A stretch of DNA of 64,000 bases from Blastococcus sp. TF02A-26 (GTDB lineage Bacteria; Actinomycetota; Actinomycetes; Mycobacteriales; Geodermatophilaceae): positions 24,506-88,505 of the forward strand of contig NZ_QOHG01000018.1 of NCBI RefSeq assembly GCF_003319125.1, in the 5' to 3' direction. Under the pieces are notes generated by a model. That model had not been told where the DNA came from and searched no databases. It was given only the letters and a program-made list of their open reading frames with translations. The number at the start of each line of letters is the position of its first letter. Positions within the stretch are counted from its first letter, which is position 1. Made by a program: the position numbers and the translations under genes. Below, in pieces: positions 29,180 to 36,055 of the stretch.

Positions 29180-29348
29180 GGCTCGGTGTCCTGCCGGGCC
29201 GGCGCATGCGCGGCTTCTCGGCGGAACGGACATGACGCTATGTAACGGCCGCGGGAACAGCGATCCCCTGACCGGGTGACGGAATCCGTTCGGGTGCGCT
29301 CTGCGTCACCCTCGGTTCGGCTCTCCGGCTCGTGGGCACCGCCGTGGG

Positions 29349-29447
29349 GTGTTCTTCCTCTTCTCGTCCCGACTGGGCTGCCTGGGCTCGCTGCTCGTCT
29401 CCGCGCTGATCACGCTTGTCCTGCTGGTCGCGTTCGACGTCCTCTGA
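29349..29447 (+). CDS. Very small hydrophobic membrane protein
   Basis: 32 residues starting VFFLFSSRLGCLGSLLVSAL and nearly all hydrophobic. Similar tiny proteins are common in actinobacteria. It sits alone in the 470-base gap between the lipoprotein and tRNA-Lys. GTG start; no strong ribosome site. Apart from this gene and the terminator at 29139, I see nothing else in 29111-29579. Confidence 0.5.
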   Translation: MFFLFSSRLGCLGSLLVSALITLVLLVAFDVL

Positions 29448-29579
29448 CGGTCTCGGCAGGGGCCACCTCCCCGGCGTCCTCCGGACGTTGCCGGCGCGAT
29501 CCGACCGGCAACGTCGTGGATCCGCCCGCAGAGTGGAGCGGCGGTAGCCTCGGCGCGGGCCGCGTCCACCGCACCCACC

Positions 29580-29652
29580 GGGCCTCTAGCTCAACTGGCA
29601 GAGCAGCGGACTTTTAATCCGCGGGTTGTCGGTTCAAATCCGACGGGGCCCA
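29580..29652 (+). tRNA. tRNA-Lys (TTT), prophage integration site
   Basis: Acceptor GGGCCTC pairs with GGGGCCC, anticodon loop CTTTTAA with TTT at 29613-29615, T-arm GTCGG-TTCAAAT-CCGAC. The prophage is joined within the anticodon arm, so the 3' half from about 29616 is phage-supplied. CCA is not encoded. The antisense strand of the 3' half codes for the end of the phage repressor. Confidence 0.95.
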
Positions 29653-29943
29653 CCCAGCGTCACCATCCGGCTCGGGCACCACCCATTCGGTGGGCAGGAG
29701 CTCGGCCGGCGCGATCCCGAGCGCGCGGGCGATCAGCTCCAGGTCGTCGAGGTCGATCGGCACCTGGCCGTTGAGGCGCTTGCCGACCCAGAAGTCGTTG
29801 CGACCGACAGCACGACCGAGCTCGCGGTTCGTGATGCCGTGCCGGCGAAGCAGGACCCGCAGGTCCTCAGCCACCTGTCCGGCGTAGGTCCGAGTCGGTC
29901 GGCCCGGCACTTCCCGAAGTCGATCACCTTGCAGCAGTCCCAT
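29614..29943 (-). CDS. Phage immunity repressor (HTH), truncated by integration
   Basis: 109 residues in the integrated state. An XRE-type HTH spans about residues 22-83 (LRVLLRRHGITNRELGRAVG, then a recognition helix with DFWVGKRLNG). The last residues, SDLNRQPAD, are read antisense through the tRNA-Lys 3' half, and the TAA stop (29614-29616) depends on the host base at 29614. In the circular phage the base there would be G on the plus strand and the frame continues 40 codons (see 63705-63827). ATG at 29943, divergent from the Cro-like gene. Role as repressor is inferred from position and fold. Confidence 0.8.
   Translation of the reverse strand: MGLLQGDRLREVPGRPTRTYAGQVAEDLRVLLRRHGITNRELGRAVGRNDFWVGKRLNGQVPIDLDDLELIARALGIAPAELLPTEWVVPEPDGDAGWAPSDLNRQPAD
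29615..29629. other. attL core
   Basis: TAATCCGCGGGTTGT in the tRNA-Lys anticodon arm, identical to 63826-63840. A further 11-base identity (ACGGGGCCCAC) follows at 29643-29653 and 63854-63864. The 24 positions from core to end include five mismatches, all in the T-arm. Confidence 0.9.
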
Positions 29944-30057
29944 GGGTGCAAGTTAGCCCATAGAGCGCGGGCGCGCCTACCTCCTTGGCTACGCAGACAC
30001 GCCGAAGCGGCCACTTTCGGTGGACGCCCGTCAGCCGATAGAGCTAACTTGAGCGGC
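29944..30057. promoter_or_regulatory. Repressor/Cro divergent control region
   Basis: 114 bases between divergent HTH genes. A perfect 9-base inverted pair, CAAGTTAGC (29949-29957) and GCTAACTTG (30043-30051), lies at each edge. On each gene's own strand this reads GCTAACTTG, placing a TAACTT -10-like hexamer 6-7 bases before the start codon, which implies leaderless mRNAs. TGGACG at 30021-30026 is a fair -35 for the Cro side at 18-base spacing. The GCTAACTTG sites may also be operators. Confidence 0.6.
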
Positions 30058-30060
30058 GTG

Positions 30061-30315
30061 ATGAGCAGGTCCACAGACCCGGTCGAGCGAGTCGCGGCCA
30101 ACGTGCGAGCCGAGCTGGGGCGACAGCGGCGCACTCGCCGGCAGCTCGCAGCGGCGATGAAGTCCGACGAGCACCGCGTCAGCAAGCGGGTCCGCGGGCT
30201 GGTGCCGTTCTCCGCGGACGAGATCGTGCAGGTCGCCCGTTTCCTCGACGTCACCGTCGAGGAGCTCGTCGACCTGCCGCGGACGCCGGTCGGCAGCACG
30301 GCCGGTGCGGCGTGA
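30061..30315 (+). CDS. Cro-like HTH regulator
   Basis: 84 residues, small HTH protein (RVAANVRAELGRQRRTRRQL, then HRVSKRVRGLVPFSADEIVQ). A GTG at 30058 directly before the ATG could be the leaderless start. Divergent from the repressor, as cro genes are; first gene of the rightward early transcript. The stop overlaps the next GTG. Confidence 0.75.
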   Translation: MSRSTDPVERVAANVRAELGRQRRTRRQLAAAMKSDEHRVSKRVRGLVPFSADEIVQVARFLDVTVEELVDLPRTPVGSTAGAA

Positions 30316-30782
30316 ACTCCTCAGCCCTGCCGTCGCGGTTCTGGGCGAAGGTCGACCGGTCGGGCGAATGCTGGCTCTGGACGGGAGCGGTCACGTCGGC
30401 CGGCTACGGGTCCTGGTCCAGCGACGGTCACCGCCTCAGCCCGCACCGGGTGACCTACGAGGCCGTCCACGGTCCGATCCCGGACGGCCTGCAGATCGAC
30501 CACCTGTGCCGCGTCCGTCTCTGCGTGAACCCCCAGCACCTCGAGGCGGTGACCCCGCAGGTCAACGTGCTCCGCAGCGAGGCCCCGACCGCCTACCTGG
30601 CCCGGCAGACGCACTGCCTCCGCGACCACGAGCTCGCCGGGGACAACCTGCTGATCCAGACCCGGCACGGTCGCCCGGTCGGCCGGGAGTGCCGGAGGTG
30701 CCGGGACGACGCCCGAGCTCGGCGGCGGACCGGTCGCCCGGTCGGCCGGCCGTCCCGCCTCCCCACGGTCGGTGTCGCGTGA
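30312..30782 (+). CDS. HNH homing-type endonuclease
   Basis: 156 residues. GECWLWTGAVTSAGYGSW, HRVTYEAVHGPIPDGLQIDH, LCRVRLCVNPQHLEAVT match the zinc HNH nucleases of actinophages (NUMOD-like to HNH_3). A second cysteine pair (CLRDHELAGDN and CRRCRDD) follows. GTG overlaps the Cro stop and its stop overlaps the next GTG. Confidence 0.85.
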   Translation: MNSSALPSRFWAKVDRSGECWLWTGAVTSAGYGSWSSDGHRLSPHRVTYEAVHGPIPDGLQIDHLCRVRLCVNPQHLEAVTPQVNVLRSEAPTAYLARQTHCLRDHELAGDNLLIQTRHGRPVGRECRRCRDDARARRRTGRPVGRPSRLPTVGVA

Positions 30783-31525
30783 CCGCGGACGCGACCTTCG
30801 GTGACGGGGACTATTTGTCCGAGGCAGGTAGGCGCGAGGTCCTCCGGGCCTCGAGCGCGGCTCGCAGTGAGGTGATCGCGCGACTCAACCGGGTCGCCTC
30901 CGTCTCCGAGACGGTCAGGGACGTAGTCGAGTACTGCCGCCTCGCCGCGCGCGGCCGACCGGAGGTCCGCCTTCTTGAGCGGGCCGCGCTGGCCGCAGCC
31001 GCTCACGAGATCGAGCAGCTGGACCAGGCGGTCGCTCAGTACGAGCGGCTGGACCCGTCCAGCGGCTCGCCGAGCCCAGTCGCCGCCTCTGAGTTCTGGG
31101 CGTGGCTCGACGAGCCGTGGACGCCCGGGTCAGGTCCCCGACGAGAAGTCGGGGATGTGGATGTCCGGCTCGTCGTTGGTGATCGCGACGGGGATGCCGC
31201 CGCCCATCAGGAAGGCGCTCTCGATGCCGTCGGCGAGTCGGATGTTCCGCCACGCCTGGGTCGCGCTGCCGGCGGCGTTGGTCAGCGCCACGAGGTCGGT
31301 GTGGTTGTGCAGCCGGAAGGAGTCCCCGGCGTAGTGCAACAGGAGCGGCATGAGTCGTCCTCTTCGGTCGAGAGCCCCGGCGCTGGCACGCCGGATCGCT
31401 CGCGGTCGACCGTAGGGGCGCCCACCGACAGGGCCGGGGTCCCTCTTCGGGCCGGTTCCTCGGTGGGTCGGCGGTCCCGGAGGTTGCTTGCGCGCCTCCG
31501 GGGCCGCTCCACCCGGGCGCGCTGA
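30779..31525 (+). CDS. Unknown early protein; only the N-terminal part looks genuine
   Basis: GTG start overlapping the HNH stop. About the first 118 residues (to FWAWLDEPWTPGSG) look like a normal alpha-helical protein (SETVRDVVEYCRLAARGRPE). The remaining 130 residues are the antisense reading of the minus-strand gene 31130-31351 and of the following non-coding DNA, so the original stop may be lost. Function unknown. Confidence 0.45.
   Translation: MTADATFGDGDYLSEAGRREVLRASSAARSEVIARLNRVASVSETVRDVVEYCRLAARGRPEVRLLERAALAAAAHEIEQLDQAVAQYERLDPSSGSPSPVAASEFWAWLDEPWTPGSGPRREVGDVDVRLVVGDRDGDAAAHQEGALDAVGESDVPPRLGRAAGGVGQRHEVGVVVQPEGVPGVVQQERHESSSSVESPGAGTPDRSRSTVGAPTDRAGVPLRAGSSVGRRSRRLLARLRGRSTRAR
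31130..31351 (-). CDS. Small phage protein of unknown function
   Basis: 73 residues, MPLLLHYAGDSFRLHNHTDL start, beta-rich, with no membrane helix. AGAGGA lies seven bases before the ATG. It is the only minus-strand gene in the early region. The 269 bases upstream (31352-31620) hold nested GC-rich inverted repeats (CCCACCGA near 31411 and TCGGTGGG near 31462) and should contain promoters for both directions. Confidence 0.6.
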   Translation of the reverse strand: MPLLLHYAGDSFRLHNHTDLVALTNAAGSATQAWRNIRLADGIESAFLMGGGIPVAITNDEPDIHIPDFSSGT

Positions 31526-31620
31526 CGCCGGCGCCTTGAAGACCAGCGCCGCCCGTTCCCCGGGATCCGACTCCTGGGCGTGCTGAGCGGGCGGCGCCGA
31601 CCCCCACCAGGAAGGTTCCC

Positions 31621-31758
31621 ATGTCACACCCGCCCAGCCAGCCCGCGACGCAGGGCCGACACCGTCCCCGCCCCGACGGCCTGTCCCCCGAGGCGCTGGT
31701 CGCCGAGATCGCCCGTCGCGACGCCGCGGCCCGCGCGACCCGGATCGCAGCCCGATGA
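31621..31758 (+). CDS. Small phage protein
   Basis: 45 residues. ATG at 31621 preceded by AGGAAGG, and its TGA overlaps the next ATG. Basic, with a helical C-terminus (LSPEALVAEIARRDAAARAT). Supported mainly by ribosome site and coupling. Confidence 0.5.
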   Translation: MSHPPSQPATQGRHRPRPDGLSPEALVAEIARRDAAARATRIAAR

Positions 31759-32018
31759 CCGCCACCGCCACGGTGCGCGGCCGTCCCCCGATCCCGGCGA
31801 CCGGCGCGGGGGGACTCGACGACGCGCCGGTCGCCGGCACCACCCCGCCGGCCGCGCGGCACGCCGCTGGGTCGACGTCCCGCGCGTCGTCCTGGCCGCG
31901 CCGGGCGACGTGTGGGCAGGGGATCTCGACCACCGGCCCTGGGCTCGCGTTCTCGACGTGCGTCCTGTCCCCCGGCCACCTCGGCACCTGCCTGCCGGCG
32001 CCGGGGGTGCCGGCATGA
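31755..32018 (+). CDS. Small phage protein with three cysteines
   Basis: 87 residues, ATGA overlaps on both sides. The C-terminal part, CGQGISTTGPGLAFSTCVLS then PGHLGTCLPAP, has spaced Cys/His that could bind zinc. Composition of the first half is weakly protein-like, so confidence rests on the overlaps. Confidence 0.4.
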   Translation: MTATATVRGRPPIPATGAGGLDDAPVAGTTPPAARHAAGSTSRASSWPRRATCGQGISTTGPGLAFSTCVLSPGHLGTCLPAPGVPA

Positions 32019-32326
32019 CCGCGACCATCGGCGCCGACGGTCGCCCGGCTGCAGCGCCCGACCCGAAGCTGACGCCGGCCCGCCTGGCCCGGGCCAGCGA
32101 GCAGTTCGCCTCCGACGTCGCCTACGCCACGAAGGCGGAGGAGCACGTCTGGGTCGTCGCCGTCACCCACACCATCACCGTCGACGACGCCCGCTCCTGG
32201 ACCGAAGGCGGCCAGGTCGTCCTCGGACCGGACTCGATCGTGCTCACGCACGTCCGGTGCTTCCGGTGCTTCACGTCGTTCGAGCCGCGGCTGGTGGGCA
32301 AGCGGTGCCGGGGGGCCCGGCAGTGA
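32015..32326 (+). CDS. Small phage protein with CxxC
   Basis: 103 residues. A helical N-terminus (LTPARLARASEQFASDVAYA) and a C-terminal VRCFRCFTSFEPRLVGKRC segment that may bind zinc. ATG overlaps the upstream TGA; its TGA overlaps the ParB-like GTG. Function unknown. Confidence 0.6.
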   Translation: MTATIGADGRPAAAPDPKLTPARLARASEQFASDVAYATKAEEHVWVVAVTHTITVDDARSWTEGGQVVLGPDSIVLTHVRCFRCFTSFEPRLVGKRCRGARQ

Positions 32327-33783
32327 CCGCCGTCCCCGCGATCGGTCAGGACGTCGTCGACGTCGACGTCGAGCTGCTCGACCCCTGGGAGCTGACCGCG
32401 CACCCGCGCAACGTCCGCGTCGACCTGGGCGACCTCACCGGCCTCACCGCCTCGATCGCCGCGCAGGGAGTACTCGAGCCGCTCATCGTCGTGCCGCTGC
32501 CCGACGGCGGGCACCTGCTCATCGCCGGCCACCGCCGTGCCGCGGCTGCCCTCGCCGCCGAGCTCAAGCGGGTGCCGTGCATCGTCCGCCGCGACCTGGC
32601 CGCCGACGTCGACGACGACCGGGTCCAAGCCGAGCACGTCGGCGCGATGCTCGCCGAGAACCTGCACCGCCAGAACCTCACCGCGGTGGAGGAGGCCCGC
32701 GGCGTCCAGACGATGCTCGACCTCGGCTTCGACGTCGCCGACGTCACCGCCCGCACCGGCCTCGACCGGTCCCGGGTCCTCAAGGCCTCCGGCGTCGCCC
32801 GCCTCGCCCCGGCCGCGGCCGCCGCAGTGGCCGACGCTGGACTGACCCTGGACCAGGCCGCCGTCGTCGTCCGCTACGAGGACAGCCCGGACGTGGTCGA
32901 CCAGCTCGTCACCGCGGCGGGGGAGGGACCCGGCCGCTTCGCGCACGCCGTCACCCGCGCCGAGCAGGACCGCCAGCTCGCCGAGGCCGTCGCGACCAAG
33001 CGCGCCGAGCTCGAGGCAGCCGGCCGACGAGTCCTCCAGGAGGAAGGCCCGGGCCAGCAGCAGGCTGAGCGCCTCTTCAACCTGCTGCAGGACGGCAACA
33101 CCGTCGACGCCGAGCAGCACGCCAGCTGTCCCGGGTCGGCCGTCGCGATCAGCGGCCGGCACTGGGGCGGCGAGATCGAGATCCGCGAGGACGAGGTCTG
33201 CACCGACCCGGCCGGCAACGGGCACAGCCAGCGGTGGGGGAGAGACCCGCGCGGCACTCCGGGGTCGTCGATGTCGGACGAGGAGCTCGAGCGGCAGCGC
33301 GCCGAGCGACGCGAGGTCATCGCGAACAACAAGGCGATGGCCGCGGCGAACACCACCCGGCGGGCGTGGCTCCGGGAGTACTTCTGCCGGACCAAGGCGC
33401 CCAAGGAGGTCCTGCGCTTCGCCGTCGAGGCGATCGCCGCGCACCCCGACGCCCTCTACGAGTGGACGTCCGGGATGGCCTCGCAGGAGGCCGAGCACGC
33501 CTGGACCGAGCTGGGCCTGGAGAAGCCACGCCGCTACGGGCCGGCGTCGACCAGCCCCTCGCTGACCAACGGCGAGCACGTCACCGACGCCCGGCTGCCG
33601 CTGCAGCTGTTCGCCCACGTCGCCGCCGGCATCGAAGGCGGGATGACGAAGGAGGCGTGGCGCAAGGGCGACCACCGCCGCGACCGCTTCGTCAGCTGGC
33701 TGAGCTTCCTGGTCGACCAGGGCTACGAGCTTTCCGACATCGAGCAGCAGATCGTCGGTCGACCGAAGCGGAAGGCGCGATGA
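32323..33783 (+). CDS. ParB/Srx-fold DNA-binding protein
   Basis: 486 residues. A ParB N-terminal domain (about 10-120: NVRVDLGDLTGLTASIAAQG, LLIAGHRRAAAA, AENLHRQNLTAVEEARGVQ) with an HTH (about 125-200), followed by a long extension with a Cys/His patch (ASCPGSAV and ISGRHW) and a helical C-domain (RAWLREYFCRTKAPKEVLRF). It could act in plasmid-like segregation, transcription or replication. Phage ParB-like proteins of this size are not well characterised. GTG start, overlapped on both ends. Confidence 0.8.
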   Translation: MTAVPAIGQDVVDVDVELLDPWELTAHPRNVRVDLGDLTGLTASIAAQGVLEPLIVVPLPDGGHLLIAGHRRAAAALAAELKRVPCIVRRDLAADVDDDRVQAEHVGAMLAENLHRQNLTAVEEARGVQTMLDLGFDVADVTARTGLDRSRVLKASGVARLAPAAAAAVADAGLTLDQAAVVVRYEDSPDVVDQLVTAAGEGPGRFAHAVTRAEQDRQLAEAVATKRAELEAAGRRVLQEEGPGQQQAERLFNLLQDGNTVDAEQHASCPGSAVAISGRHWGGEIEIREDEVCTDPAGNGHSQRWGRDPRGTPGSSMSDEELERQRAERREVIANNKAMAAANTTRRAWLREYFCRTKAPKEVLRFAVEAIAAHPDALYEWTSGMASQEAEHAWTELGLEKPRRYGPASTSPSLTNGEHVTDARLPLQLFAHVAAGIEGGMTKEAWRKGDHRRDRFVSWLSFLVDQGYELSDIEQQIVGRPKRKAR

Positions 33784-34340
33784 CCGCGCCGCAGTACCTC
33801 GACGTCCCGCGGTTCAGCGCGCCGGCACTGTGCGCCGAGACCGATCCCGACCAGTTCATCCCCGAGAAGGGCGGCTCCGTCCGGGACGCGAAGCGGCTGT
33901 GTGGGGGCTGCGAGGCTCGCGACGAGTGCCTGGACTACGCGCTCGATCACCGCCTCGTGCAGACCTGGGACGGCGTCTGGGGCGGCACCACCCCGCGACA
34001 GCGGAAGCAGCTGCTCCGCGAGCGGCCGGCCCTGCAGCCGGCAACGTCGGCTCCCCAGCCCGTCGAGCGCGTCGTCGCGCCACCGGCGGCCGCGCCCGCG
34101 CTGCCCGTGCCAGCTCCGGTCGACCCGGCACCTGTCGCCCTGCCGACCCGCATCGCGCCGGCCGCGCACGCCGCGACGACGTCTGGGCGGAGGCGCTGGA
34201 CCGACGAGGAGCTCGCCGCCGCCGTCGACGCCTGCAGCCGGGCAGGCCTGACTCGTCGGGTCGAGATCGCGGCCGCGCTCGGCGTCAGCGTCACCGCGGT
34301 GCGCAGGGTCGCCGCCCACGTCCCGGACGTGGCCGCGTGA
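33780..34340 (+). CDS. WhiB-family iron-sulfur regulator with C-terminal HTH extension
   Basis: 186 residues. WhiB cysteines at about 18, 41, 44 and 50 (ALCAETDPDQF, LCGGCEARDEC) and the turn motif DGVWGGTTPRQR. WhiB proteins bind 4Fe-4S and partner with sigma factors; phage copies can reset host transcription. Unusually, a Pro/Ala linker leads to a second region (RRWTDEELAAAVDACSRAGL, then VEIAAALGVSVTAVRRVA) that looks like an HTH. Confidence 0.9.
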   Translation: MTAPQYLDVPRFSAPALCAETDPDQFIPEKGGSVRDAKRLCGGCEARDECLDYALDHRLVQTWDGVWGGTTPRQRKQLLRERPALQPATSAPQPVERVVAPPAAAPALPVPAPVDPAPVALPTRIAPAAHAATTSGRRRWTDEELAAAVDACSRAGLTRRVEIAAALGVSVTAVRRVAAHVPDVAA

Positions 34341-34468
34341 GCGTGCCCGCGGCCGAGCTCGAGCCGGTCGACCACGTCGAGGGGCAGCTGCAGCTGCCCC
34401 TGCGAGCCGACGTCGTCCCGGACGCCGAGCTCCGGGACGGCGACCAGGACGACGCGAGGTGGTCGTGA
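34337..34468 (+). CDS. Short acidic phage protein
   Basis: 43 residues (VSVPAAELEPVDHVEGQLQL start), acidic. GTG overlaps the whiB stop; its TGA overlaps the next ATG (TGATG). No function visible. Confidence 0.45.
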   Translation: MSVPAAELEPVDHVEGQLQLPLRADVVPDAELRDGDQDDARWS

Positions 34469-34851
34469 TGTGGACACCGCCGAACGAGTGCCCCCGCTGC
34501 GGTGGGGAGGTGCTCTGGGGCTACACCGAGAACGGGAAGCGCATGGCGATCGACCCGGCCCGCTACCCCGACGACGACACCCAGGCGAACCAGGCTGTCT
34601 ACGTCGACCACCTGCGCCGGCTCCGGATCCGGCAGCTGTCCAAGGCGCGGCCGCTGGCGTCGTTCGAGCACCGCGCCATGCCGCACGTCGCGACCTGTCC
34701 GGCCGAGATCCGCGACCGGCAGGCCCGCGCCGCGGCGGCGTCCCGGCCGGCCCGACGCGGGACCCGCGGTCGAGGTCGCGGTGGCGGCCACCAAACGCGC
34801 GGGGCGGCGTCGCTCGTCATCGACCTGAGCAGCCGGCGGATCCTGCGGTGA
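34468..34851 (+). CDS. Phage zinc-ribbon-like protein
   Basis: 127 residues. N-terminal PPNECPRCGGEVLWGYTENG zinc motif, later HVATCPAEIRD, then a basic Arg/Gly tail. The ATG at 34468 has GAGGTGG upstream, preferred to a GTG nine bases earlier. It probably binds nucleic acid. Confidence 0.6.
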   Translation: MWTPPNECPRCGGEVLWGYTENGKRMAIDPARYPDDDTQANQAVYVDHLRRLRIRQLSKARPLASFEHRAMPHVATCPAEIRDRQARAAAASRPARRGTRGRGRGGGHQTRGAASLVIDLSSRRILR

Positions 34852-35102
34852 ACTTCGAGCTGATCTTCGGCCTGGGAGCGCCTCTCGCCACCGTGCTGCT
34901 GATCGCCAGGTGGCTGATCAACCACACAGGGCCTGTCCGACCGAAAGCGGCCAGTGCCTGCGGATGTGGACACGACTTCGCCTTCCACGACCTGGCCAAC
35001 GGCACCTGCGGCGGTCTCGACGTACGGACCCGGCCCGGGTACTACTCCCTCACAGAGTCCGTCGGATGCGGCTGCAAGCAGTTCACCGGGACCGTCCGAT
35101 GA
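34848..35102 (+). CDS. Small membrane protein with cysteine motifs
   Basis: 84 residues. One helix (LIFGLGAPLATVLLIARWLI), then CGCGHDFAFHDLANGTCGG and VGCGCKQF, likely metal-binding. GTG start overlapping the previous TGA. Function unknown. Confidence 0.55.
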   Translation: MNFELIFGLGAPLATVLLIARWLINHTGPVRPKAASACGCGHDFAFHDLANGTCGGLDVRTRPGYYSLTESVGCGCKQFTGTVR

Positions 35103-35401
35103 GCGCAGCCACCGGCGACGCCCGGAACGACACGGTCGCCGAGGTGCGCGCCGTCGTCGACGAGATGCGGGCCGAGATGGCGGACTGGGACCCGGCGAAC
35201 CCGCAGACCCGCGTGCTGGCCGGCTTCATCCGGCTGCTCGAGCTGGCCGTCCACGATGCCGCCGGTGTCGAGGCGCAGAACGAGCGCACCCGTCGGCGAG
35301 CGGAGGTGGTCGGCGGCGATGGCCACACCTGGGTGATGCACCACCAGGAGTGGTCGGTGGCGATCGGCATCGCCGATGCCTGGCGGGACGGGCACCAGTG
35401 A
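35099..35401 (+). CDS. Small phage protein
   Basis: 100 residues, helical (VAEVRAVVDEMRAEMADWDP, RVLAGFIRLLELAVHDAAGV). ATG overlaps the upstream stop and the stop overlaps the next GTG. No family recognised. Confidence 0.55.
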   Translation: MSAATGDARNDTVAEVRAVVDEMRAEMADWDPANPQTRVLAGFIRLLELAVHDAAGVEAQNERTRRRAEVVGGDGHTWVMHHQEWSVAIGIADAWRDGHQ

Positions 35402-35682
35402 CGTCACCGTCGCCGTCGGCGCCCGAGCCGTCCGAAGCCGACTGGGAGACCGCCCAGGCGGTCGCCGGCGGGTGGTTCTACGGCCCCGACGGTCAGACGC
35501 TCAGCGTCAACGAACTGATCAAGGCGATCGCCCTGGTCGTCGCCGCGGCGCGCACCGCGGGCCTGCACGACGGCCGCCTGCAGCAGCTCACCGCCGACGA
35601 CCGCCGGAACCTCGCCGCGGTCTACGGCTACGAGGCCGGCCTCGCCGACGGCCCTGGCCAACCGGGGCCGGCCGTGACCTGA
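35398..35682 (+). CDS. Small phage protein
   Basis: 94 residues. Helical core with LSVNELIKAIALVVAAARTA. Ends an unbroken chain of overlapping genes from 31621. The 100 bases after it carry only the next ribosome site. Function unknown. Confidence 0.5.
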   Translation: MTSPSPSAPEPSEADWETAQAVAGGWFYGPDGQTLSVNELIKAIALVVAAARTAGLHDGRLQQLTADDRRNLAAVYGYEAGLADGPGQPGPAVT

Positions 35683-35782
35683 CACGGACCCGCCCCGATC
35701 CCCCTGATCCGACCTGGGCGGGCCCGCCTGACCACGTGCCCGCCGCTCTTCCCGCCTCCGCGCAGCGAAGGAGTCCCCCGCC

Positions 35783-36055
35783 ATGCCCACCCCTGAACGG
35801 GCCGAGTTCGAACGGCTGGTCCGCGCTGGCGTCACCCCTCGGGTGGCCGCCACCATCGCGCTCGAGCAACGTGACCGCCGCCGGGGCCCCGGCCGTCCCG
35901 CCCTCGCGCGAGAGCACGGCACCAACCGGGGCTACCACCAGCACAGGAGCCGCGGCGAGGACGCCTGTGCGCCGTGCTTGGACGCCCACGCCGCCTGCTT
36001 CAACCTCAGCGACCGCCGCCTCCGGCAGGTCCACGCGACACGGGTCGCAGCATGA
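35783..36055 (+). CDS. Small phage zinc-finger-like protein
   Basis: 90 residues. AGGAG before ATG 35783. RGYHQHRSRGEDACAPCLDA matches a motif found in many actinophage small proteins (His plus CxxC). Its basic character suggests nucleic-acid binding. TGA overlaps the ATG of the replication gene. Confidence 0.65.
   Translation: MPTPERAEFERLVRAGVTPRVAATIALEQRDRRRGPGRPALAREHGTNRGYHQHRSRGEDACAPCLDAHAACFNLSDRRLRQVHATRVAA

Noticed and set aside
31352..31620. Retron- or DGR-like element in the structured non-coding gap
   Set aside because: Inverted repeats are present, but no reverse transcriptase or template/variable repeat pair is found anywhere in the window.
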